From BHER01 sp051652245 (GTDB taxonomy: Bacteria; Bacillota_I; Bacilli_A; Culicoidibacterales; Culicoidibacteraceae): a stretch of DNA of 14,869 nt. Within the stretch, counting starts at the first letter, position 1; each line of letters begins with the position of its first letter. Position numbers and translations under genes: made by a program. The stretch spans positions 1 through 14,869 of the forward strand of contig JBOFTV010000010.1 of assembly GCA_051652245.1 (NCBI GenBank), in the 5' to 3' direction. Of this stretch, positions 6,348-13,128 are shown in pieces. The notes below the pieces were generated by a model. That model saw only the letters and a program-made list of their open reading frames with translations, was not told the DNA's origin and did no database searches.

Positions 6348-6641
6348 ATGGCACTTATTAAATTAACACCAGAAGAACTAAGATTACAGTCTAATATTTA
6401 TGGTAAATCAGCAGGTGAGATTACTGTGATGTTAGGGAGACTGGATGGAGTTCAAAGAGAGATTAGCGCTAATTGGGACGGAGAAGCGTGGAACAAATTT
6501 GAGGAGCAATATGGTGAGTTGAGTAAGAAAGTTAGAGATTTTTCAAACTTGTTAGAGGATATTGATAAGCAATTAAAAGAGGTAGCACGTGTAGTAGAAG
6601 AAACAGATAGAGAAATTGCTTCAAAATTAGGATTCAAATAA
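6348..6641 (+). CDS. esxA: WXG100-family secreted protein EsxA
   Basis: This 97-residue protein is the hallmark substrate of the type VII secretion system: two helices joined by a WDG turn (Trp43-Gly45), normally a secreted dimer. The sequence closely resembles staphylococcal EsxA: it opens MALIKLTPEELR, has ISANWDGEAWNKFEEQY across the turn, and ends in ETDREIASKLGFK. That tail carries the acidic/aromatic pattern seen at the C-terminus of Bacillota EsxA. There is no signal peptide, as expected. AAGGGA precedes the ATG. It is the first gene of the locus and is separated from esaA by 122 nt holding stable hairpins, which would allow far more EsxA than membrane components to be made from one promoter. 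Confidence 0.96.
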   Translation: MALIKLTPEELRLQSNIYGKSAGEITVMLGRLDGVQREISANWDGEAWNKFEEQYGELSKKVRDFSNLLEDIDKQLKEVARVVEETDREIASKLGFK

Positions 6642-6651
6642 TTCTCCCCAA

Positions 6652-6728
6652 GGCATGACACAATATTTTATATTGTGCAATGCCCTAATCTTTCAAAAAG
6701 TGATTTAGGTTGAAATATTAGGGCATTG
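6652..6728 (+). promoter_or_regulatory. Two mutually exclusive RNA hairpins between esxA and esaA
   Basis: Hairpin A has CACAATAT (6659-6666) and ATATTGTG (6670-6677) with a TTT loop, extended after small internal loops by GGCAT (6652-6656) with ATGCC (6680-6684). Hairpin B pairs CAATGCCCTAAT (6678-6689) with ATTAGGGCATTG (6717-6728), 12 bp without mismatch, extended past one mismatch by TTTCA (6691-6695) with TGAAA (6711-6715). The outer stem of A uses bases 6680-6684, which also belong to B, so the full forms compete. Neither is followed by a U run, so they are not plain intrinsic terminators. Processing, stabilisation of the esxA message, or a protein- or trans-RNA-dependent switch are the likely roles. 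Confidence 0.6.
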
Positions 6729-6763
6729 AAAACAATGACTAAAGTGGTGAGGTAGAGGGATTT

Positions 6764-9700
6764 ATGAAGAAAATAGCAGTGTTTATGATGAAAATCGGGA
6801 TGATTTTTGCAATTACGGTAGGTGTGAGTTTTTTTGCATTTGAGAAAATTTATGAGAGTATGCGGCGGCCGGAGATGAAAATAGCGTTAGTTAATGAGGA
6901 TAGTGGTACTTATTATAAGGCGGAGAAGATATCTTTTGGGAGTGCTTTTGTTAAGCAGGCTGAGCGAGATAAGGGGTATCAGTGGACAATTGGCACTCGT
7001 AGCGTGGGTGAAAGTAAGCTTGAAGATAATGAGGTGGACTTACTTGTGATTATTCCTAATGATTTTTCAAAGAAGGCTGTGTCGTTTAATGAAGTTAATC
7101 CGGAGCAGTTAAAGTTGATTTATAAGATTAACCCGCGGAGTAACTTTTTGCAGCTGACACAGTCAGAAACAGTGTTGGCTGAGCTGGAAAGTGGGTTTAA
7201 TAAGAGCATTACGGAAGTTTATTTTGCAAGTGCTTTGCAAAATATTGATAATACAAAAATAAATGTGAATCGAATTGTCGAAGAGCAAAAAGCGCATGAG
7301 AAGATTGTTGTTGAAGATGTTAATGCAAATGTTGCTAAAATGACTGAAAACTTTACAACTGTAAAAATTGATTCAGAGCAGGATACCAAAAGTTTGGAAG
7401 CATTAGCAAAATCACTAGAAAGCTTTAATAAAAGAAATATTGAAAATAAAGATTTTTTGGGAACTTATAATGGGAATCATCGTAAATTTGAAGGAATTTA
7501 TCAGCAAAATAATGTGGGGTTTTCGGGCTTTATGCAGAAGCAAGGGGAGTTCAATAATGGGTTTAATAATGGTAGGCACCAGGAAAAAATTGGGAGTATT
7601 CGTGATTCAATAGTTGGCATTGAGAATTATTTTACGGGAAATCATGGTGGGTCAAATGCTGTTATTCGTTTAGAAGAAGCTAAACTTCGTGTAGATGATG
7701 CTGTTGCGTTATTAAAAGATAATCGCCGAGCAATTGATAGTTGGATTGTTGAAGATGAGAGTGGTGCGAGTAAATTAGATAATGATGTTAAGGCGATTGC
7801 TGATTTAGTTAGTTTGGTAAATAAGTTCCCTCAAGATAATAATGAGGTCAAAATGGCAATAGAGCTTAAGATAACGGAATTTTGTCGAGATAATTTAATA
7901 AATACTAGTTTAGTGGCTAGAAATGCTGCGCACGCTTGTTATCGATTAGGTTATGGTGATGAAGGTAGTTTTAAATCATCATTTACGGGAACGTCATATT
8001 TTGCTATTGATGCTCAAGATACAACGGTTATTAGCTTATCAGTTGATCAGAAAGATAGTGAGTTTAAGCATGTAAGTTGTGCAACAGTTGAAGATTTTGG
8101 TCATAATTTTATTAGTAAGGAACAAAGTAGTATGGAAGTAATTGATTGTCCTCCAATTATTAATGAGGGTCAGGAAGTGCGTATTAATGTACCACAAAAT
8201 GCTGATAAGCAGCAGTTACTTGCGATAACTTATACAATTATGTCACAAGATGACGCGCAAAATATTGAAGTTAATCAAGAATTGTTGACACAAATTCCTC
8301 GTTTAATGCCTCCAACAATTAATGCACCTGATAGTGGCCAAAATAGTGAACTATCTGGTACTGGTGTTGCAGGGAGTACAATTATTTTTGAAGATTTAGT
8401 GGATGTTGATAATGTTTTAGTTGGAGCAGATGGAAAATGGCAAGTAGTAGTTAGTGGGTTAGTACAGTCACAGATAATTACGATACACCAAGAGCTATTG
8501 ATGGCAAGATATGATGGCGAAGATTTTATTAATCGCTCGGAGTCAGTCACTACAGTAGTTGGTGATAATCTTGGTCCAGAAATTTCGCGGATTAAAGTTG
8601 GCAAAAATAGTCGGATCGAAGGATCAGGGACGCCATTTGGAACTGTGTTTGTCACATTTCCTGAGGGTTTAAGTTTATCAACAACAGTTGATCAATTTGG
8701 TAGTTGGAGATTAGTATCGCCAATTGAATTATTTAAAAATCAGAGGATTAGTGCTTATCAAATTCATGATATTAATGGTGGTGTTAAAACGTCACCGATT
8801 GTTGATAAAGTTGTTGTTGAAACAATTAATCTAACGATAAATCACATTGAAGCAGCTCAAAAGCCAATCATTAGCGGTACGGGAGAACCAGGAGCATTAT
8901 TAAAGATTTATAAAAAATCGCTTGCAATCACAGGAGAAGAAGTTATCCTTGAACCAGTATTAGCAGAACTAAGACTTGGGAATGTTGAAGATGAGACGAT
9001 TCCAATTAATTGGTCAGTGGACTTAGCAGTTGATCTTGCTCATGGTCAGAAAATTGTTGTGATGCAAACGGATCTTTATGGTAACGAAGCTGGGATGGTG
9101 GAGCAGACAGTGCAAGACACAATAGCACCAAATATGCCTCGTGTTACAAGCATTGCTGAAAACAGAATTAGTGGAATGGGCGATGCTGGGGCTAAAATTT
9201 CTCTCCAAATAAATGGACAAGAGCAATTACCAGACTTAATTAGAGAAATCACAGTATCTGATGAAGGTGTTTGGGAATTTAAGACAGAGTATGTCCCAAA
9301 TCAAATGGATGAACTAAATTTTGTTCAAACTGATCAGGCGGGCAACTCTTCGGGAACGATTAAAATTATTTTGGGAACAGAACAATATCAAGATGAATTA
9401 GTCATTGGGGAAGAACAATTCGCTGTTGGACAGATTGGGATAATTAGAGGGACTGCTAGAGCAGGTGGAGAAATCAATGTTAAAATCAATGATGTTGAAA
9501 AGACAACAGTTGCTGCTGAAAATGGGAATTGGGCGATTGATTTTACAGAAGTTGAAGTAATTACACTAGAAACGGTAATTACAATTATTCAGTTAAAGCA
9601 GACTGATGAGTTAGTGACAACAACAGAAATTCACTATCAGCCTAAAATAAAAGGAGCACCCAAAAATGAAATACTCTCAGTTATTAGCGAAAATGAAAGT

Positions 9701-11179
9701 CCAGTATACTATACACAATCAGCTAAGAAAAGGAAATTAGATAATACAAACATAACAAAAGTTGAGACAACACCGGAAGTTATTAATCAATATTTCACAT
9801 TATATTATGGTCATGGTATTGCTAGCATTAATAATGAGTTTAGCAATCGCAGAGAAATTGAAGCTAATGCGACAGAAACTTCTCTTTATAAGAAGCTTAA
9901 TTCACAATATACGAGTATTGAAGTGATTAGTAAGACACTTTCAGATTTTAAAGATGCAATAAAGACGTCATTTTTGGCCTTTAAGGTACAGACGCAGGGG
10001 GCGATTGATATTTTAGACGGTCCAAACTGTAATCCTGATGGTTTATGTTTAGGTGGTGTAGATGATGGGATTGCTATTGAGATTGAAGGGATTAAATTGC
10101 AAGGGGAGCAGTTAAGACAATTAAAAAGTAGCCATGAAGAGTTTACCCAAACTTTTACCTCGCTACAGGGACGAAGCACAGAGGTGACAAATCAGTTGGC
10201 ACAGCTATCAGCTGAAAAAGCAGAAGAAGCACCATTGTTATTAGCCGTGACAGAGGAACATAAAAAGATGTTAGAACAAGGGAGTTCTTTACAAGAAAGT
10301 GCAGAAGGATATCATAAAACGGTGGAAGAGATGAGAAATTCAGCAGATGATTTTGCTAATATCACAATAGAAATGACGGATAAAAGCACAACATACTTAC
10401 AACATTTACAAAAGGTGACAACAAAATTACAAGAAGATGTCGAGGGTAATGCTAATTTTTCTGATAATTTAGCAACAGTGTTTGCAAACAGTAAAATTGA
10501 TGGTGCTGAAAATGATTATCTCTATGATTTCATGTCAAACCCGGTAAAAAAAGAAAACTTTAGTGAAAAAGCATTTAGAGGGATAACGCTCTTTCCCTAT
10601 TTTACAACAATTATTAGTTTTACATTATCGTTGATGCTTGCATATACTTTCTTAAATTGGAAACGGAAGCTGGAAATTGTTTACGCGGATGAGTATACAT
10701 GGGATGTTTTAATGGCCAATGTGAAGAAATCAGGATTATTATTTGCGATTGCAACATTAGTTGGAATAATTGTTGGTATGGTTAGTGCCTTTATGGCTGG
10801 ATTATTGTCATGGCAGTTATTATCATGGGTGATTGCATTGGTTTTTATTATCAATGCGTTTACGCATCTGATGTATTTCTGCTTAAGGCAGTTTAAATCA
10901 TTTGGGTTATTTCTTATCTTAGGTGTTGTACTTGTGTATTTGTTATCGAGTCAGGCAATGGGTGTTTATGTTTTAGAAGGCAGTGTCCTTGCTAAAATTC
11001 TAGCGTTGTTTCCATTAGTTTATATTGAAGATATGTTGTCAAGTATCCTTTATGGGTCATCACTTGCGGGACATGAGTGGGTAATTTTTTCAGTAGTATT
11101 AGTTTTAGTGGGGGCGATTGTTTTTAGTTTGTTAATTGGTGTGTATGAGGCGAAAAAAGAGGTGCAGAAAAATGCGTAA
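6764..11179 (+). CDS. esaA: Type VII secretion protein EsaA with an Ig-like repeat insertion
   Basis: This 1471-residue membrane component of T7SSb is related to YhgE/Pip and to YueB, the phage SPP1 receptor. It has one N-terminal membrane segment (6-27), a YhgE-type beta domain (KIALVNEDSGTYY, 39-51), a helical/coiled section (about 165-350), a beta-rich segment with four cysteines (374, 392, 439, 462), then about five Ig-like repeats (515-964). A second coiled section (about 1040-1240) and five C-terminal membrane segments follow (about 1277-1297, 1323-1345, 1349-1370, 1378-1396, 1437-1460). The six membrane segments and a large outside domain are the EsaA plan. Known EsaA proteins have about 1000-1080 residues, and the excess corresponds to the repeats. 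The ATG follows GGTGAGG. The end overlaps essA by 8 nt. Identity rests on topology, the N-terminal domain and locus order. Confidence 0.93.
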   Translation: MKKIAVFMMKIGMIFAITVGVSFFAFEKIYESMRRPEMKIALVNEDSGTYYKAEKISFGSAFVKQAERDKGYQWTIGTRSVGESKLEDNEVDLLVIIPNDFSKKAVSFNEVNPEQLKLIYKINPRSNFLQLTQSETVLAELESGFNKSITEVYFASALQNIDNTKINVNRIVEEQKAHEKIVVEDVNANVAKMTENFTTVKIDSEQDTKSLEALAKSLESFNKRNIENKDFLGTYNGNHRKFEGIYQQNNVGFSGFMQKQGEFNNGFNNGRHQEKIGSIRDSIVGIENYFTGNHGGSNAVIRLEEAKLRVDDAVALLKDNRRAIDSWIVEDESGASKLDNDVKAIADLVSLVNKFPQDNNEVKMAIELKITEFCRDNLINTSLVARNAAHACYRLGYGDEGSFKSSFTGTSYFAIDAQDTTVISLSVDQKDSEFKHVSCATVEDFGHNFISKEQSSMEVIDCPPIINEGQEVRINVPQNADKQQLLAITYTIMSQDDAQNIEVNQELLTQIPRLMPPTINAPDSGQNSELSGTGVAGSTIIFEDLVDVDNVLVGADGKWQVVVSGLVQSQIITIHQELLMARYDGEDFINRSESVTTVVGDNLGPEISRIKVGKNSRIEGSGTPFGTVFVTFPEGLSLSTTVDQFGSWRLVSPIELFKNQRISAYQIHDINGGVKTSPIVDKVVVETINLTINHIEAAQKPIISGTGEPGALLKIYKKSLAITGEEVILEPVLAELRLGNVEDETIPINWSVDLAVDLAHGQKIVVMQTDLYGNEAGMVEQTVQDTIAPNMPRVTSIAENRISGMGDAGAKISLQINGQEQLPDLIREITVSDEGVWEFKTEYVPNQMDELNFVQTDQAGNSSGTIKIILGTEQYQDELVIGEEQFAVGQIGIIRGTARAGGEINVKINDVEKTTVAAENGNWAIDFTEVEVITLETVITIIQLKQTDELVTTTEIHYQPKIKGAPKNEILSVISENESPVYYTQSAKKRKLDNTNITKVETTPEVINQYFTLYYGHGIASINNEFSNRREIEANATETSLYKKLNSQYTSIEVISKTLSDFKDAIKTSFLAFKVQTQGAIDILDGPNCNPDGLCLGGVDDGIAIEIEGIKLQGEQLRQLKSSHEEFTQTFTSLQGRSTEVTNQLAQLSAEKAEEAPLLLAVTEEHKKMLEQGSSLQESAEGYHKTVEEMRNSADDFANITIEMTDKSTTYLQHLQKVTTKLQEDVEGNANFSDNLATVFANSKIDGAENDYLYDFMSNPVKKENFSEKAFRGITLFPYFTTIISFTLSLMLAYTFLNWKRKLEIVYADEYTWDVLMANVKKSGLLFAIATLVGIIVGMVSAFMAGLLSWQLLSWVIALVFIINAFTHLMYFCLRQFKSFGLFLILGVVLVYLLSSQAMGVYVLEGSVLAKILALFPLVYIEDMLSSILYGSSLAGHEWVIFSVVLVLVGAIVFSLLIGVYEAKKEVQKNA
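8306..9655 (+). other. Five tandem Ig-like repeats inside EsaA
   Basis: Five degenerate units of about 80-100 residues are visible (EsaA residues about 515-604, 605-687, 688-789, 790-874, 875-964). Each carries a glycine-rich strand: LSGTGVAGSTI (530), IEGSGTPFGTV (618), ISGTGEPGALL (703), ISGMGDAGAKI (802), IRGTARAGGEI (894). Each also has a later tryptophan strand: ADGKWQV, QFGSWRL, IPINWSV, DEGVWEF, ENGNWAI. Repeats 3 and 4 also show the D-x-x-GN turn (TDLYGNEAG, TDQAGNSSG). This is the pattern of bacterial Ig-like (Big) domains of Gram-positive surface proteins. The units are diverged from one another, so the array is old rather than a recent duplication. Confidence 0.8.
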
Positions 11180-11633
11180 GTTAGGAATTTTTATTGTAGC
11201 TTTGCTTAGTTGTTCAGTGATTATTAGGGCAACTGAGGGGGATAATGGGAAACTCTTTTTAGATTTATCACAACTTGATAAAAATAATATTGAGCAACAA
11301 CAAAGAACGCAAGCAACAATCGAGCGTTCTGGTGTGTCAATTTTCACACCAAAAGCAATTGAAGCGTATGAGCTTAAACAAGCGCAGCAGCAGCAGCAAT
11401 ATGATGAGCTAAATAATACACTCTTTTTAGTAGACGTTCCACCGCAGAACTTGAATCCGAGTGCAGTATTATTTCAGCAAAAGATGGTGGAGACTAAGGC
11501 AGTTAAGCTGAATAAGGATGTATATTTTGAGATGAATTACATGATTTATGTCTTTGTGGGGTTTGTTGGTTTGTTACTTGCTGTGTTTATTGGTTACTTG
11601 TTTAAAGCTGAACATAGAATAAAGGAGAATTAA
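11172..11633 (+). CDS. essA: Type VII secretion protein EssA
   Basis: This 153-residue small membrane protein of the T7SSb machine has an N-terminal hydrophobic segment or signal (about 4-19), an extracytoplasmic stretch with a glutamine-rich run (QAQQQQQ, 70-76), and a C-terminal membrane segment (about 122-144) followed by a short basic tail. This two-ended topology, the size and its place between esaA and esaB identify EssA; sequence motifs are weak in this family. I start it at ATG 11172, 8 nt inside the end of esaA, because AGAGGTG lies just upstream. An in-frame ATG at 11136 would add 12 charged residues before the signal and has no ribosome binding site. The overlap suggests translational coupling to esaA. 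Confidence 0.88.
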   Translation: MRKLGIFIVALLSCSVIIRATEGDNGKLFLDLSQLDKNNIEQQQRTQATIERSGVSIFTPKAIEAYELKQAQQQQQYDELNNTLFLVDVPPQNLNPSAVLFQQKMVETKAVKLNKDVYFEMNYMIYVFVGFVGLLLAVFIGYLFKAEHRIKEN

Positions 11634-11636
11634 AAA

Positions 11637-11897
11637 ATGAAGACAACACATATTGATGTCACGCTTGATTTTACTAATTTGGGGTCAACAACGGCAATTG
11701 ATTTACGAATTCCAACACAGCAGCCTGTGGGTGAGTTAATTGTTAATCTTTGTCAAACATTGAAAGTAGAGAATTTGTTAAAAGACAAGTCGACGTATAG
11801 CTTGCGAATAATTAATAAAAATAAAATTGTTAGTGGCAATACTATTTTAGCTGATACAAATGCTAGTAATGGTGATTTGTTAGAGATAGTCGTTTAA
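11637..11897 (+). CDS. esaB: Ubiquitin-like type VII secretion protein EsaB (YukD family)
   Basis: This 86-residue cytoplasmic protein has the alternating beta-strand pattern of the YukD/EsaB ubiquitin fold: HIDVTLDF at the start, DLRIPTQQPVGELIVNL as strand and helix, and SYSLRI-type strands towards GDLLEIVV at the end. Members lack the C-terminal di-glycine of true ubiquitin, as here. In Staphylococcus aureus EsaB is needed for secretion or for control of esx gene expression. AAAGGAG (11621-11627) sits inside the end of essA, 9 nt before the ATG, and only 3 nt separate the two genes. It is a few residues longer than the usual roughly 80. Confidence 0.9.
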   Translation: MKTTHIDVTLDFTNLGSTTAIDLRIPTQQPVGELIVNLCQTLKVENLLKDKSTYSLRIINKNKIVSGNTILADTNASNGDLLEIVV

Positions 11898-11916
11898 TGG
11901 AAGGAGTCTTAAGAAG

Positions 11917-13098
11917 ATGGAGACAATAATGATAAAATACGGTGATAAGGAAATTGAAGTTGAAAAACAGGGAAATTTGTGGCAGACGAAAATTATTAGA
12001 TCGTATACAAATATTAAAACAAAGGCAGAATTAAATTTGTTAGCGATGCCCTCAAATTTCTTAACACCTGTTACTGCTGTTTTTGGTGATGTCGAAATCA
12101 CATTGCAGTTTACGATTATGGATGATTTGCAGCAGTGGGAAGTTACACGAACATTGGCTAAGGTTGATAAGTTGCGAATATGTGCTAATATTGCTCTTTT
12201 AAGGGAGTTTGTTGGTGGTCGCCAAACATTGGTTCTTGCTCCAGAAAACATGCTTTACGATCGAAATTTACTACCAAAAATGGTGTATCGAGGACTGGCA
12301 GATTATATTGAGCCATTGGGGTGTGATGATGATAATTTTTTACGACAATATAAAGCGCTTGTTATTTGTACGCTTAGTGATAAGTATACGTTTAATGAGC
12401 TTTATATGGGGGCGTTGAATTTGGTGAAGGATTCGGCTTTGACGCGTGAAATTGCTGTGTCTGAGACGGTGGAGGCTGTTGAAGGCTTGCTACTGGAAGC
12501 TTTGATGCGTGAAAAAGGTAGAATTGATAATCGGATGAAGCTTGTGTCGAAGGGGCGGTATAATTTCTATTCACGGACAGCGATATTTTTAATGGTTATA
12601 GCGGTGTTGTTGACGAGTGGGATATCATATTTGGGATTTGCTGTGATTCCTTATCAGAACACATTATTACTAGCAAGTGATGCTTTTTTAAGTGTTGATT
12701 ATAATGGAACGATTGAAACTTTGAAGAAAATCGAGCCCAAAACATTACCTCAAACAAGTAAATATGAACTTGCATATTCGTATTTGCAAGGGGAGCCATT
12801 AACAAATGAGCAAAAAGAAGTTGTCGCTAATAATATTAGTTTAAAAAGTGATCCAAATTATCTTTTGTTTTGGATTTATAGTGGCAAGGGAAACTTTGAA
12901 GGAGCACTTGATTTAGCAAAATCATTAAGAGATGTTCAATTAACCATTTACGCTTTGGAAAAAATGATCGACGCAATAAAATCAAATACAAAAATATCAG
13001 GAGCAGATAAAGAAGAGCAAATTACAAAATTAACAACTGATCTTGAAAAAAGCATCAAAAGTTTCGAAGAAAGCACAACTAAAACTAACAGCCAATAA
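11917..13098 (+). CDS. essB: Type VII secretion protein EssB (YukC family)
   Basis: This 393-residue single-pass membrane core component has a cytoplasmic pseudokinase-like domain (about 1-215, including VLAPENMLYDRNLLPKMVYRG, where a kinase-like nucleotide site would be but without catalytic residues). One membrane segment follows (about 221-243), then an extracytoplasmic helical domain (about 250-393) with short TPR-like helices and a charged, Ser/Thr/Lys-rich tail. In T7SSb, EssB bridges the motor EssC and the other membrane proteins. The protein is shorter than the roughly 440-450 residues of S. aureus EssB and B. subtilis YukC, mainly at the C-terminus. The ATG has AAGGAG 10 nt upstream. 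The last third of the gene is more A-rich and less G-rich on the plus strand than the rest. Confidence 0.92.
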   Translation: METIMIKYGDKEIEVEKQGNLWQTKIIRSYTNIKTKAELNLLAMPSNFLTPVTAVFGDVEITLQFTIMDDLQQWEVTRTLAKVDKLRICANIALLREFVGGRQTLVLAPENMLYDRNLLPKMVYRGLADYIEPLGCDDDNFLRQYKALVICTLSDKYTFNELYMGALNLVKDSALTREIAVSETVEAVEGLLLEALMREKGRIDNRMKLVSKGRYNFYSRTAIFLMVIAVLLTSGISYLGFAVIPYQNTLLLASDAFLSVDYNGTIETLKKIEPKTLPQTSKYELAYSYLQGEPLTNEQKEVVANNISLKSDPNYLLFWIYSGKGNFEGALDLAKSLRDVQLTIYALEKMIDAIKSNTKISGADKEEQITKLTTDLEKSIKSFEESTTKTNSQ

Positions 13099-13128
13099 AA
13101 AATAACAAAGGAAGAAAAGTGATTAAAT

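Noticed and set aside
8275..8655. 126-codon minus-strand frame inside esaA
   Set aside because: It is antisense to the Ig-like region, has no ribosome binding site or recognisable domain, and the plus-strand gene is continuous through it.
11205..11216. Lipobox in EssA (LLSC at residues 11-14)
   Set aside because: Leu at the position before Ser is unusual for a lipobox, EssA is not known as a lipoprotein, and the hydrophobic segment continues past the cysteine.
11384..11398. CAG-type microrepeat in essA
   Set aside because: It simply encodes the short glutamine run of the protein and shows no wider repeat structure.
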